NCBI RefSeq assembly: GCF_900117395.1
Contig: NZ_FPEG01000003.1
Span: 124,001-188,000, forward strand
Direction of reading: 5' to 3'
DNA from: Agrococcus sp. Marseille-P2731
GTDB taxonomy: Bacteria; Actinomycetota; Actinomycetes; Actinomycetales; Microbacteriaceae
DNA length: 64,000 bases
In this document: positions 1 to 8,721 of the stretch, piece after piece
Position numbering within the stretch: the first letter of the stretch is position 1
How the letters are laid out: every line of letters starts with the position of its first letter
The notes under the pieces: model-generated
Told to the model about the DNA's origin: nothing
Databases searched by the model: none
What the model saw: the letters and a program-made list of their open reading frames with translations, nothing else
Made by a program: the position numbers and the translations under genes

Positions 1-219
1 CGTCACCGTCGGGTAGCGCAGCACCTCGTCGCGGCCCATCGTGCGCAGCTCGAGCGGCGAGATGCCGTCGCGGGTGATGTACCCGTGCGACTGCAGCGTG
101 GCCGCGTGCCTGGGCCGGTTGGAGTCCAGCAGCGCCACCGTGCGCTGCTGGCGGGCGAGGTTGAGCGTCGCGGCCAGGCCCGCAGGGCCGGCGCCGATGA
201 CGACGACGTCGACCTGCAT
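1..219 (-). CDS. FAD-dependent NAD(P) oxidoreductase, thioredoxin-reductase-like (3' part missing)
   Basis: Only the first 73 codons lie in the window; the gene runs off the left edge. The N-terminus [19 protein letters not shown] is a Rossmann FAD-binding motif (GxGxxG), followed by an LLDSNRPRH stretch typical of small thioredoxin-reductase-like flavoproteins of actinobacteria. The ATG (217-219) shares one base with the gltX stop codon (TGATG), so translation is probably coupled to gltX. The missing part would carry the NADPH domain and any redox-active Cys pair, so a true thioredoxin reductase cannot be told from a paralogue. Confidence 0.75.
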   Translation of the reverse strand, partial: MQVDVVVIGAGPAGLAATLNLARQQRTVALLDSNRPRHAATLQSHGYITRDGISPLELRTMGRDEVLRYPTVT

Positions 220-1709
220 CAGACCCTCGCGGCCAGCCGGTCGATGCGGGCGAGCGTTGCCTCGCGGCCGAGCAGCTCCATCGACTCGAACAGCGGCGGC
301 GAGACGCGGCGGCCCGTGACGGCGACGCGCAGCGGCGTGAACGCGAAGCGAGGCTTGATACCGAGCCCCTCGACCAGCACCTCCCGCAGCACCTGCTCGA
401 TCGAAGCGGTGTCGAAGGTCTCGAGCTCGGCGAGCGCGCGCTTCGACGCCTCGAGCGTCGCGAGCGCGTCGTCGCCCAGCTTGGCCACCGCGTCCGCGTC
501 GTGGTGGATGTCGTCCGTCTCGAGGAAGAGGAAGCCCAGCATGTCCTCTGCCTGGCCGATCAGCTGCATGCGCTCCTGCACGAGCGGTGCCGCCTGCGCG
601 AGCAGCGCGCGCTGCGCCTCGGTCGGCTCGCCGTCGAAGATGCGCCCGAGATAGGGCTCGAGGCGCTGCGCGAAGTCGTCGGCCGCGAGCATGCGCACGT
701 GGTCGCCGTTGATCGACTCGGCCTTCTTCGGATCGAAGCGGCTCGGGTTGGGGTTCACGTCGGCGATGTCGAAGGCGGCGATCAGCTCGTCGCGGGTGAA
801 TACGTCGCGGTCGGCGGCGATCGACCAGCCGAGCAGCGAGAGGTAGTTCAGCAGCCCCTCGGGGATGAAGCCGGCCTCGCGCAGCAGGAAGAGGTTCGAC
901 TGCGGGTCGCGCTTCGAGAGCTTCTTGTTGCCCTCGCCCATGACGTAGGGCATGTGGCCGAAGCGCGGGATGGCGGTCGCGACGCCGATCTCGGCGAGCG
1001 CGCGGTAGAGCGCGATCTGGCGCGGGGTCGACGACAGGAGATCCTCGCCGCGCAGCACGTGCGTGACGCCCATGAGGGCGTCGTCGACGGGGTTGACGAA
1101 GGTGTAGAGCGGGGCGCCGTTCGGGCGCACCACGACGAAGTCCGTGAACGAGCCGGCCGGGAAGGTGATGTCGCCTCGGACCAGGTCGTCGAAGGAGAGG
1201 TCCTCGTCGGGCACGCGCAGGCGCAGGCTCGGCTGGCGGCCCTCGGCGCGCAGCGCCTCGCGCTGCTCGTCGCTCAGGTCGCGCTCGAAGTTGTCGTAGC
1301 CCTGCCGCGGGTCGCGCCCCTGCGCGACGTTGCGCGCCTCGATCTCCTCAGCGGTCGCGAACGACTCGTAGAGGTGGCCCGACGCGCGCAGCCGCTCGAT
1401 GATCTCGGCATAGATCTCGCCGCGCTGCGACTGCCGGTAGGGCGCGTGGGGGCCGCCGGTCTCGACGCCCTCGTCCCAGTCGATGCCGAGCCAGCGCATG
1501 GCGTCGAGCAGCTGCTCGTACGACTCCTGGCTGTCGCGGGCGGCATCGGTGTCCTCGATGCGGAAGACGAGCCTGCCGCCGTGGTGCCGCGCATACGCCC
1601 AGTTGAACAGGGCGGTGCGGATGAGCCCGACATGCGGGGTGCCGGTGGGCGAGGGGCAGAAGCGCACGACGACATCGCTGCCCGTCGCGGCCGAGAAGGG
1701 GACGCTCAT
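219..1709 (-). CDS. gltX: Glutamate-tRNA ligase
   Basis: Charges tRNA-Glu with glutamate in the cytoplasm. The 496-residue product has the class I motifs in order: [10 protein letters not shown] near the N-terminus (HIGH box variant HVG), then the ATP-binding loop KLSKRD (KMSKS box), then the all-helical anticodon-binding half. An ATG 12 bases upstream (1721) is in frame, but the ATG at 1709 sits four bases behind a GGGAGG ribosome site, so it is preferred. A TAGGAT -10 box lies just upstream, implying a very short leader. The gene is followed by the overlapping FAD reductase. Confidence 0.97.
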   Translation of the reverse strand: MSVPFSAATGSDVVVRFCPSPTGTPHVGLIRTALFNWAYARHHGGRLVFRIEDTDAARDSQESYEQLLDAMRWLGIDWDEGVETGGPHAPYRQSQRGEIYAEIIERLRASGHLYESFATAEEIEARNVAQGRDPRQGYDNFERDLSDEQREALRAEGRQPSLRLRVPDEDLSFDDLVRGDITFPAGSFTDFVVVRPNGAPLYTFVNPVDDALMGVTHVLRGEDLLSSTPRQIALYRALAEIGVATAIPRFGHMPYVMGEGNKKLSKRDPQSNLFLLREAGFIPEGLLNYLSLLGWSIAADRDVFTRDELIAAFDIADVNPNPSRFDPKKAESINGDHVRMLAADDFAQRLEPYLGRIFDGEPTEAQRALLAQAAPLVQERMQLIGQAEDMLGFLFLETDDIHHDADAVAKLGDDALATLEASKRALAELETFDTASIEQVLREVLVEGLGIKPRFAFTPLRVAVTGRRVSPPLFESMELLGREATLARIDRLAARV

Positions 1710-1760
1710 GATGCCTCCCATCCTAGGCGCGGGCAGCGCTCGTCGCCGCGCCCCGATGGC

Positions 1761-2321
1761 CTAGCGGCGACCGCCGCCGAGCAGACCGCCCAGCAGGTCG
1801 CCGAGGCCCCCGAGGCCACCGCCCTGCTTCGAGCCGCCGCCGAGCACGCCGCCCAGTAGGTCGTCGAGGCCGAAGCCGTCGTCCTGCTGCTGGGGCGCCT
1901 GGGCCTGGCCTGCCTGACCGCCCTGGCCGCCATGCGCGAAGAACCGGTTCGCGATCCACGCGATCACGATCGGCGCGACGATCGGCAGGACCTTCTGGAT
2001 GATGCCGCCGAGCGCCGAACCGCCGCCCGCCGCCCGCGCGATCTGCTCGGTGTTGTCGCCGAAGACGTTGTGCACGATGCGCTGCCCGTCATCCGGGTCG
2101 ATGCTGCCGGCGAGCCGTTCGTCCAGCCGACCCTGGTGCTTGCCGAGCGCGCCCATCAGCGACTGCGCGCCGGAGGGGTCGTGGGCGTTGGCCCGCATGC
2201 CGCCGACGAGCGCCGGCACGATGGCCTCGATCGCCTGCCGCGCCTCCGCCTCGTCGACACCTGCCTGCTGCGCCACCTGCTGGATGGGGATCTGACCGAT
2301 CAGCTGCTGGATCTCCGACAT
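1761..2321 (-). CDS. DUF937 (YidB-like) protein
   Basis: A 186-residue protein whose first ~120 residues match the DUF937 family: helical, with repeated Gln/Ala-rich segments (IQQVAQQAGVDEAEARQAIE) and a conserved central LMGALGKHQG region. A hydrophobic stretch (VLPIVAPIVIAWIANRFF) precedes a low-complexity tail rich in Gly, Gln and Leu with repeated LLGG units. Biochemical role in the family is unknown. It has a strong GAGGAGG ribosome site and a TAGCAT -10 box about 40 bases upstream. Function is not inferred. Confidence 0.8.
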   Translation of the reverse strand: MSEIQQLIGQIPIQQVAQQAGVDEAEARQAIEAIVPALVGGMRANAHDPSGAQSLMGALGKHQGRLDERLAGSIDPDDGQRIVHNVFGDNTEQIARAAGGGSALGGIIQKVLPIVAPIVIAWIANRFFAHGGQGGQAGQAQAPQQQDDGFGLDDLLGGVLGGGSKQGGGLGGLGDLLGGLLGGGRR

Positions 2322-2373
2322 GACTCCTCCTCGAGCCTCGGGGCGACGGGTGCCGCCGGTGCCCCGATGCTAC

Positions 2374-3147
2374 TCAGACGGCCTGCTGGGCGACGACGGG
2401 ATTCCTCAGGGTGCCGATGCCGGGGATCTCGACCTCGACGCTCTGGCCCGCGGTCAAGGGCCCCACGCCGTCCGGCGTGCCCATGAGCACCACGTCGCCC
2501 GGCAGCAGGGTCATGGATGCGGTGATCCAGCTGAGCACGGTCGGCGCGTCGAAGATCCAGTCGGTCGACGGGCCGTCCTGCTTGACCTCGCCGTCGACGC
2601 GCGTGATGATCCGCAGCGCGTCCCAATCGGGCTCGGTCTCGACGGCGGGGCCGAGCGGGCAGAAGGTGTCGAAACCCTTCGCCCTCGCCCACTGCGGCTC
2701 GCGGCGCTGCAGATCGCGCGCCGTCACGTCGTTCGCGACCGTCACGCCGAAGACCGCGCCGAGCGCGTTCGCGGGCGTGAGGCGGCGCGCGACGCGGCCG
2801 ATGACGAGCGCGACCTCGCCCTCGAAGTGCACGTCCTCGGACTCGGGCGGCAGCACGATCGCATCGCCCGGTCCGATCACCGAGGTGTTGGGCTTCAGGA
2901 ACACCAGCGGCTCCGCGGGGACCTCGTTGCCGAGCTCGGCCGCGTGCTTCGCGTAGTTGCGACCGACGGCGACGACCTTCGAGCGCGGGATGACGGGCGC
3001 CAGCAGGCGCACCTCGCTCAGCGGCACGCGCGTGCCGGTGGTCTCGAAGCCCATCACGATGGGGTCGCCGACGAGCTCGACCAGCGCGTCGTCGTCGACG
3101 ACGCCGTAGCCGATCCGGTCGCCGTGGGAGAAGCGCGCGACCCGCAT
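2374..3147 (-). CDS. Fumarylacetoacetate hydrolase (FAH) family protein
   Basis: 257 residues with the FAH-fold core: VVAVGRNYAKHAAELGN, the metal-binding HFEGEVALVIG segment (acidic ligands E-x-E), NDVTARDLQ, and the C-terminal GDVVLMGTPDGVGPL motif. The family cleaves C-C bonds in acylpyruvates, or isomerises or decarboxylates related diketo acids, using Mg2+; the substrate here cannot be read from sequence. The start ATG overlaps the ilvE stop by one base (TGATG), so it is translated together with ilvE and leuB. Placement between ilvE and gltX is common in Microbacteriaceae; a link to leucine metabolism is not shown. Confidence 0.88.
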   Translation of the reverse strand: MRVARFSHGDRIGYGVVDDDALVELVGDPIVMGFETTGTRVPLSEVRLLAPVIPRSKVVAVGRNYAKHAAELGNEVPAEPLVFLKPNTSVIGPGDAIVLPPESEDVHFEGEVALVIGRVARRLTPANALGAVFGVTVANDVTARDLQRREPQWARAKGFDTFCPLGPAVETEPDWDALRIITRVDGEVKQDGPSTDWIFDAPTVLSWITASMTLLPGDVVLMGTPDGVGPLTAGQSVEVEIPGIGTLRNPVVAQQAV

Positions 3148-4265
3148 CAGCGTGCCTCCGCGCTCTCTGCCCCGGACGCCTGCGCCTCGGTGAGCTGCAC
3201 CATCCAGCCGTGCGGGTCCTCGACGCGGCCGTACTGGATGTCGGTGAGCTGCTTGCGCAGCGCCGTCGCGACGGGACCGGCCGGCGCGTGCTCGTCGCCG
3301 ATGACCTCGTCGTGGCTCTTGAGCGCCGCGATCGGGGTCAGCACCGCCGCGGTGCCGCAGGCGAAGGCCTCGGTGATGCTGCCGTCGGCGACGCCGTCGC
3401 GCCACTCCGCCAGCGTGACCGTGCGCTGCTCGACCTCGTGCCCCGCATCCGCCGCGAGCTGCAGGAGGGAGTTGCGCGTGACGCCGTCGAGGATGGACTC
3501 GGAGGCGGGCGTGACGAGGGTGCCGTCGGCCTTGACGAGCACGACGTTCATGCCGCCGAGCTCCTCGAGGTCCGTGCCCTCCTCGTTCAGGAAGAGCACC
3601 TGCGCGCAGCCGTGCTGCACCGCCTGCTGCGTCGGCAGCAGGCTCGCGGCGTAGTTGCCGCCGCACTTCGCGGCCCCGGTGCCGCCGCGCCCTGCGCGGT
3701 TGTACTCGCGCGAGAGCCAGATCGAGACGGGCTTGACGCCACCCGGGAAGTAGGGGCCAGCCGGGCTCGCGATGACCATGAAGCGCACCGTCTGGGCTGC
3801 GCGCACGCCGAGGAAGACCTCGTTGGCGATCATGAAGGGGCGCAGGTAGAGCGAGTCCTCGCCCCCGGTCGGGACCCATGCCTCGTCGATCGCGACGAGC
3901 TGGCGCACCGCCTCGACGAAGTCCTCCTCGGGCAGCTGCGGGAGCGCCAGGCGCTCGGCCGAGCGCTGCATGCGCTGTGCGTTCTGGTCGGGTCGGAAGG
4001 TCCAGACCGAGCCGTCGGCGCGGCGGTAGGCCTTCATGCCCTCGAAGATCTCCTGGCCGTAGTGCAGCACGGCGGATGCGGGATCCATCTGCAGCGGGCC
4101 GTAGGGCTCGACCCGGGCGTCGTGCCAGCCGCCGTCCAGCGTCCAGTCGATCGAGACCATGTGGTCGGTGAAGTGCCGACCGAAGCCAGGTTCGGCGAGC
4201 ACGCTCGCGCGGACGTCGTCGGCTGCCGGGCGGTCGCTGCGCGTGAGCGCGAACTCGAGGGTCAT
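3147..4265 (-). CDS. ilvE: Branched-chain amino acid aminotransferase
   Basis: Class IV PLP aminotransferase, 372 residues, which catalyses the last transamination to leucine, isoleucine and valine. The PLP lysine is Lys200 in [15 protein letters not shown], and the [13 protein letters not shown] and [15 protein letters not shown] signatures are intact. An AAGGAG ribosome site lies within the end of leuB, and the ATG overlaps the leuB stop (ATGA), so leuB, ilvE and the FAH gene form one coupled operon. Confidence 0.97.
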   Translation of the reverse strand: MTLEFALTRSDRPAADDVRASVLAEPGFGRHFTDHMVSIDWTLDGGWHDARVEPYGPLQMDPASAVLHYGQEIFEGMKAYRRADGSVWTFRPDQNAQRMQRSAERLALPQLPEEDFVEAVRQLVAIDEAWVPTGGEDSLYLRPFMIANEVFLGVRAAQTVRFMVIASPAGPYFPGGVKPVSIWLSREYNRAGRGGTGAAKCGGNYAASLLPTQQAVQHGCAQVLFLNEEGTDLEELGGMNVVLVKADGTLVTPASESILDGVTRNSLLQLAADAGHEVEQRTVTLAEWRDGVADGSITEAFACGTAAVLTPIAALKSHDEVIGDEHAPAGPVATALRKQLTDIQYGRVEDPHGWMVQLTEAQASGAESAEAR

Positions 4266-5326
4266 GCCTGCTCCTTGGAAGCGGTGATGCGGTCGACGAT
4301 GGCGTCGCCGACCTGGCTGGTGCTGCGCTGGGCGTCGTTGACGTCGCGGCTGTCGACGTCGGCGTCCACGGCGTCGCGGATGCGCTGGCCGGCCTCGGGA
4401 TGTCCGGAGTGCTCGAGCAGCAGTGCGGCGGAGAGGATCGCGGCGGTCGGATCGGCGACGCCGCGCCCGGCGATGTCCGGCGCCGAGCCGTGGACCGGCT
4501 CGAACATGCTCGGGAACTCGCCGGAGGGGTTCAGGTTACCCGAGGCGGCGAGGCCGATGCCTCCGCCGACAGCGCCCGCGAGGTCGGTCAGGATGTCGCC
4601 GAAGAGGTTGTCGGTGACGATGACGTCGAAGCGGCTCGGCCGGTCGACGAGGAAGATGGTCGCCGCGTCGACGTGCAGGTAGTCGACCTCGACATCCGGA
4701 TGCTCGGCGGCGACGCTGTCGACGATGCGCTGCCAGAGCGCGCCGGCGTGCACGAGCACGTTCTTCTTGTGCACGAGCGTGAGGCGACGTCGGCGCTGCT
4801 CGGCCAGCTCGAAGGCGAAGCGCACGACGCGCTCCACGCCGAAGGCCGTGTTCACGCTCGTCTCGTTGGCGATCTCGTGCTCGGTGCCGGTGCGGAGCGA
4901 GCCGCCGTTGCCGACGTAGGGGCCCTCCGTGCCCTCGCGCACGACGACGAAGTCGATCTCACCCGGGTCGCGGAGCGGGCTCTCGACCTTCGGGGGCAGG
5001 CGCGTGGGCCGCAGGTTGACGTGGTGGTCGAAGGCGAAGCGGAGGCGCAGCAGCAGGCCGCGCTCGATGATGCCGCCGGCGAGCCGTGCGTCGGCAGGGT
5101 CGCCGCCGACCGCGCCGAGGAGGATCGCGTCGTGCCCGGCCAGCGCCGCGAGGGTGGCGTCGTCCAGGACCACGCCGGTCTCGAGGTAGTGGGCTGCTCC
5201 GAGCTCGAACTCGGTCTCCACCAGCTCGACGCCGTCGAGGGCCGCGCGCATGGCGCGCCTCGCCTCGAGCGTGACCTCCGGCCCGATGCCGTCTCCTGCG
5301 ATGACCGCGAGGCGCAGCTGCTCCAC
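4262..5326 (-). CDS. leuB: 3-isopropylmalate dehydrogenase
   Basis: 354 residues; oxidises and decarboxylates 3-isopropylmalate to 2-ketoisocaproate in leucine synthesis. Seen: N-terminal [12 protein letters not shown], the substrate-binding Arg-rich segment [17 protein letters not shown], and [18 protein letters not shown] with the Asp residues that bind Mg2+ and substrate. The start is GTG at 5326 behind AAGGAGG. First gene of the leuB-ilvE-FAH run. leuA, leuC and leuD are not in the window. Confidence 0.96.
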   Translation of the reverse strand: MEQLRLAVIAGDGIGPEVTLEARRAMRAALDGVELVETEFELGAAHYLETGVVLDDATLAALAGHDAILLGAVGGDPADARLAGGIIERGLLLRLRFAFDHHVNLRPTRLPPKVESPLRDPGEIDFVVVREGTEGPYVGNGGSLRTGTEHEIANETSVNTAFGVERVVRFAFELAEQRRRRLTLVHKKNVLVHAGALWQRIVDSVAAEHPDVEVDYLHVDAATIFLVDRPSRFDVIVTDNLFGDILTDLAGAVGGGIGLAASGNLNPSGEFPSMFEPVHGSAPDIAGRGVADPTAAILSAALLLEHSGHPEAGQRIRDAVDADVDSRDVNDAQRSTSQVGDAIVDRITASKEQA

Positions 5327-5497
5327 AGTTCCTCCTTGCGGCGCTCCTGCGCGCCCGTCGACCAGCGGCGCTGCTGCCGCGCAGGCCGCGCGACCAGCCT
5401 AGTCGCGCCTCCGCCGCCCGCCGCGTCCCAGGCTGGCGGGGGTACAGTGCCAGCACCGGCGGCCCGCGATGGGCCGTCACGACGAACGGAGACCACC

Positions 5498-5755
5498 TTG
5501 AGCATCGGCTTCGGCATCTTCCTCATGGCCGTCGGCGCGATCGTCGCCTGGGCAGTGCCAGCACTGTGGCAGGTCGAGGGCGTCGACTGGGCCCTCATCG
5601 GCTACATCCTGCTGGGCGCGGGCGCGCTCATCACGATCATCGGCATCGCCGTGAGCGCGCGCTCCGGCCGCACCTCGCAGGTGTCGCGCTCGAGCGTCGA
5701 CCCGGGCACCGGCACCCGCGTCGAGCGCACCGAGCGTCGCGACGACCTGATCTGA
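5498..5755 (+). CDS. Small two-TM membrane protein (DUF6458-like)
   Basis: 85 residues starting at TTG (5498-5500) behind GGAG. Two hydrophobic helices (IGFGIFLMAVGAIVAWAV and IGYILLGAGALITIIGIAV) are followed by a basic, Ser/Arg-rich cytoplasmic tail with TRVERTERRDDLI. This matches a short conserved actinobacterial family of unknown function. Monocistronic between leuB (divergent) and a hydrolase (convergent), with a strong shared terminator downstream. The frame continues further upstream, but the extension has no protein-like composition. Confidence 0.78.
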   Translation: MSIGFGIFLMAVGAIVAWAVPALWQVEGVDWALIGYILLGAGALITIIGIAVSARSGRTSQVSRSSVDPGTGTRVERTERRDDLI

Positions 5756-5767
5756 CCTGCGCATCGC

Positions 5768-5811
5768 GCGACGGGGCGCTGCATCGCGAGAGCGACGCAG
5801 CGCCCCGTCGC
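5768..5811. terminator. Bidirectional hairpin terminator
   Basis: Perfect 15-bp inverted repeat (5768-5782 with 5797-5811, arms GCGACGGGGCGCTGC) around a 14-base loop, in the gap between convergent genes ending at 5755 and 5837. No clear U-tract on either side, as is common in high-GC actinobacteria. Confidence 0.75.
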
Positions 5812-5836
5812 TCGTGCAGGAGCCGGCGCAGGGCGC

Positions 5837-6544
5837 TCAGGCGCGGGCGGCCTCGTCGATGAGCGCCGCGAGCTCGGCGGGCTTCGACCACATCGGCCAG
5901 TGGCCAGTGGGCAGATCGACGAGCGTGAGCGCTCGGTGCTCGAGCACGCCGGCCAGGAACGGGATCCCCTGCTCGGCGTAGGAGCGGTAGTCCTCGGCTG
6001 AGAACGCCGTGCAGACGATGGTCGCCGGCACGTCGAGCCGCCGGTCGTCGGTGAGGCGGGCGACATCGCGGACCGCGCCCGCAGGCTCCGGCACCGCACG
6101 GCTGCGCATCTCGACGAGCTGCTCGTCGCTCAGGTCGCGCATCGAGCCCTGCTCGAGCTCGTCGTCCCAGTTCGCCTCGATCGGCAGAGCGTCGCCCTCG
6201 AAGCTCGCGTCCATCGCGGCGCCGTCGACGACCGGCGCGGTGTCCACCCACACCGAGCGCGCCACGCGGTCGATGTTCCGGTCGATCGCGACGGTCGCGG
6301 GGATCGCCGCGCCGCTGTGGGCGACGAGCACGACCGGCCCGTCACCGATCGCCGCCTCGATCGCGCCGACGTGGTCCTCGAGCGAGACCTCGCCAGGGGT
6401 GGCGAAGCCCGGCTCGAGGCCCGGCAGCGTGAGGGCTTCGACGTCGTGGCCGAGCTCGCGGAGGCGAGCGGCCACGTCGTCCCAGGCCCAGGCGCCCAGC
6501 CAGAAGCCCGGGACGAGCAGGATGCGTGCAGGAGCGGTCGTCAT
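5837..6544 (-). CDS. Alpha/beta-fold hydrolase
   Basis: 235 residues. Seen: the oxyanion-hole region LLVPGFWLGAWAWDDV near the N-terminus, nucleophile elbow VAHSGAAIP (Ser in HSG rather than the usual GxSxG), and LPTGHWPMW supplying the likely catalytic His close to the C-terminus. This arrangement is found in methylesterase/EstC-like hydrolases, usually acting on small esters. Substrate unknown. The ATG at 6544 follows TAGCGT by seven bases, so the message is probably leaderless. Confidence 0.82.
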   Translation of the reverse strand: MTTAPARILLVPGFWLGAWAWDDVAARLRELGHDVEALTLPGLEPGFATPGEVSLEDHVGAIEAAIGDGPVVLVAHSGAAIPATVAIDRNIDRVARSVWVDTAPVVDGAAMDASFEGDALPIEANWDDELEQGSMRDLSDEQLVEMRSRAVPEPAGAVRDVARLTDDRRLDVPATIVCTAFSAEDYRSYAEQGIPFLAGVLEHRALTLVDLPTGHWPMWSKPAELAALIDEAARA

Positions 6545-6551
6545 GCTGGCG

Positions 6552-6557
6552 ACGCTA
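6552..6557 (-). promoter_or_regulatory. -10 box of leaderless hydrolase gene
   Basis: TAGCGT on the minus strand, seven bases before the ATG at 6544. The spacing places the transcription start at or next to the start codon. Confidence 0.55.
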
Positions 6558-6601
6558 GCCGCCTCCGCCCACATCGGCCAGGGCCGATGCGAGGCGGTCG
6601 C

Positions 6602-8134
6602 TCAGTCCTCCGAGCCGCGCAGGGAGACCCACGCGACGACCATGGCCAGCGCCATGAGCACGGCGCCCGAGATGCTGGTCGCGATCACGCCGTGGTCGAA
6701 GGCGGTGCGGGCGGCCTCCAGCAGCCGCTCCCCCGCGGCGCCCGCGCCCTCGGTCGCGGCGACCGCACCGCCCAGGGTCTCGCGCGCCGCATCCGCCATC
6801 GCCCCGTCGGTGCCGGCCGGCACCACGAGCGTCGCCCGGTAGACCGCGGTGAGCAGGCCGCCGAGCACGGTGGTGCCGAGCACGGCGCCGAACTCGTAGG
6901 CGGTCTCCGACATGGCGGATGCCGCGCCCGCCTTCGCCGGCGGCACGGCGGTGAGGATCATGTCGTTCGAGACGGTCTCGGCGGCGCCGATGCCGAGACC
7001 CAGCAGCGCGAACGCGACCGCGATGCCGGGCACCGTGACGTCCTCGCCGAGCACGGCGAGCATGCCGTAGGCGGCGAGCGAGGCGCTCAGCGCGATCACG
7101 ACCGCGACTCCCGGGTCGACCCGCCGCACCACGCGCACGACCAGCAGGCCGGAGCCGATCATCGCGATGACGCCCGGCACGAGCACGAGCGCGGCGTCGA
7201 GCACGGGCATCGCCTCGACCAGCTGCAGGTGCTGCGTGACGAAGAAGAGGAAGCCGGTGAGCGCCACGACGCTGAGCAGGTTCACGAGCAGCGCGCCGCT
7301 GAACTGCGGCAGCCGGAAGAGCCCGACGTCGAGCATCGGCTGGGCCACCCGCCGCATCCGGCGCACGAACAGCCAGCCGGTCAGCACCGCGACCAGCACG
7401 AGCGCGATCCCGAGCGGGTCGACGCCCTTGACCGCGATCTCCTTGATGCCGGCGGCGAGGCCACCGAGCGCGAGCATCGACAGCGCGATGCCGATCGGGT
7501 CGATCGGGCCGGGCGCGGGGTCGCGCGACTCGTCGACGAGGAGCGGCGCGAGGATCAGCAGCGGCAGCAGCACCGGCACCGCGATGAGGAAGATGGCACC
7601 CCAGTGGAAGTGCGCCAGCAGCGCGCCACCCACGATGGGGCCGGCGGCCGAGCCGACCGAGAAGCCCGTCGCCCACACGGCGACGGCGAGGCGGCGCTGC
7701 TGCCGGTCGAGGAAGATGGTGCGCAGCAGCGCGAGCGTCGCGGGCATGAGCGTCGCGCCGAAGAAGCCGATGGCGGCGCGGGCGGCGATCAGCAGCTCGG
7801 CGGTGGGCGCGAAGGCCGCCAGCACCGAGACGACGGCGAAGCCGGTGGCGCCGATGAGCAGCAGGCGGCGACGGCCGACGCGGTCGCCGAGGTTGCCCAT
7901 CGCGACGAGCAGGGTCGCGAGCACGAGCGAGTAGGCGTCGACGATCCAGAGCTGCTGCGAGGAGGTCGGCTGCAGCGACTGCGCGATCTCGGGCAGCGCG
8001 AAGTTGAGGGCCGTGATGTCGATCGAGACCAGCAGCACCGGCAGCATCAGCACCGCGAGCGCGGCCCAGCCGCGTGCTCCGGCGCGCGCAGGCGCGGTCG
8101 AAGGGGTGTCAGTGCTGCGGATGTCGTTGGTCAC
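6602..8134 (-). CDS. MFS transporter, DHA2 (14-TM) drug exporter family
   Basis: 510 residues with about 14 predicted helices. The DHA2/QacA-type signatures are present: LNFALPEIAQSLQPTSSQQLWIVDAYSLVLATLL, read here as an Asp-containing TM1-TM2 region; GNLGDRVGRRRLLLIG (motif A); and the motif C-like GSAAGPIVGG in helix 5. Expected to export hydrophobic or cationic compounds with proton antiport. The start is GTG at 8134, six bases after a TACAGT -10 box. The divergent TetR gene and the palindrome between them indicate substrate-responsive repression. Confidence 0.9.
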   Translation of the reverse strand: MTNDIRSTDTPSTAPARAGARGWAALAVLMLPVLLVSIDITALNFALPEIAQSLQPTSSQQLWIVDAYSLVLATLLVAMGNLGDRVGRRRLLLIGATGFAVVSVLAAFAPTAELLIAARAAIGFFGATLMPATLALLRTIFLDRQQRRLAVAVWATGFSVGSAAGPIVGGALLAHFHWGAIFLIAVPVLLPLLILAPLLVDESRDPAPGPIDPIGIALSMLALGGLAAGIKEIAVKGVDPLGIALVLVAVLTGWLFVRRMRRVAQPMLDVGLFRLPQFSGALLVNLLSVVALTGFLFFVTQHLQLVEAMPVLDAALVLVPGVIAMIGSGLLVVRVVRRVDPGVAVVIALSASLAAYGMLAVLGEDVTVPGIAVAFALLGLGIGAAETVSNDMILTAVPPAKAGAASAMSETAYEFGAVLGTTVLGGLLTAVYRATLVVPAGTDGAMADAARETLGGAVAATEGAGAAGERLLEAARTAFDHGVIATSISGAVLMALAMVVAWVSLRGSED

Positions 8135-8140
8135 CCGAAT

Positions 8141-8146
8141 ACTGTA
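8141..8146 (-). promoter_or_regulatory. -10 box of leaderless exporter gene
   Basis: TACAGT on the minus strand, six bases before the GTG at 8134. It abuts and shares its last base with the palindrome at 8146-8159, so a bound repressor would block it. Confidence 0.6.
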
Positions 8147-8159
8147 CCGTCTGGACGGT
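8146..8159. promoter_or_regulatory. Palindromic TetR operator
   Basis: ACCGTC-TG-GACGGT: perfect 6-bp arms with a 2-base spacer, midway between the divergent exporter and tetR genes. It touches the exporter -10 box and occupies the -35 region of tetR, a layout expected for combined repression and autorepression by the TetR protein at 8185. Confidence 0.7.
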
Positions 8160-8171
8160 TTTTTGTCGAGG

Positions 8172-8177
8172 TAGGGT
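8172..8177 (+). promoter_or_regulatory. -10 box of leaderless tetR
   Basis: TAGGGT, seven bases before the GTG at 8185, consistent with a leaderless transcript. No good ribosome site precedes the GTG. Confidence 0.5.
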
Positions 8178-8184
8178 GGGTGCC

Positions 8185-8718
8185 GTGAGCAAGGCAGATG
8201 ACACCAGGGATCGCATCCTGGACGCGTTCGAGCAGCTCGTGCTCGAGCATGGCGAGCGCGCCGGCACGATCGCCGCGACCGCCGACGCGGCCGGGGTCTC
8301 GAAGGGCGGCCTGCTCTACCACTTCGGCTCGAAGACCGCGCTCGTCGAGGGCCTCGCGGAGCGGCTCGACCGCTTCGGCGTCGAGGAGGAGGATCGTCTC
8401 TCGCCCATGCCCGACGCCGTGCAGGTGTTCCTGCGCGAGTCGCTCGCCGCAGAGCACCCGATCGACCGCACGCTGGTCGCGCTGCTCAAGCTCGGGCAGC
8501 ACGACGAGCACCAGGCGGCCCGCGAGGCGCTCACCCGGCTCGACGAGCACTACCTCGCCGCGCTGACGGCGAGCCTGGGCGATCGCGACCTGGCGCTGCT
8601 CGTCGTGCGGCTGAGCGACGGCATCTACCTGCGGTCGGTGATCGGCGGCTCTGGCTCGCTGCCGGCCGACTCGGTCGAGCGCGTGATCGCTCGGCTCGAG
8701 CTGCTGCTCGAGGGCTAG
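8185..8718 (+). CDS. TetR family transcriptional regulator of the adjacent exporter
   Basis: 177 residues. The N-terminal HTH is typical (TRDRILDAFEQLV ... GTIAATADAAGVSKGGLLYHFGSK ... LVEGLAERLDR), with GGLLYHF as recognition helix. The C-terminal ligand domain is short but belongs to the TetR_C type found next to MFS exporters. The GTG at 8185 is chosen because it directly begins the conserved region and lies seven bases after TAGGGT. Likely represses itself and the divergent exporter through the palindrome at 8146-8159. Ends three bases before the convergent serA stop, with no terminator between. Confidence 0.9.
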   Translation: MSKADDTRDRILDAFEQLVLEHGERAGTIAATADAAGVSKGGLLYHFGSKTALVEGLAERLDRFGVEEEDRLSPMPDAVQVFLRESLAAEHPIDRTLVALLKLGQHDEHQAAREALTRLDEHYLAALTASLGDRDLALLVVRLSDGIYLRSVIGGSGSLPADSVERVIARLELLLEG

Positions 8719-8721
8719 GGG

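Noticed and set aside
6317-8188. A 623-codon plus-strand frame opposite the drug exporter
   Set aside because: Antisense shadow; the minus-strand product has clear MFS motifs and helices.
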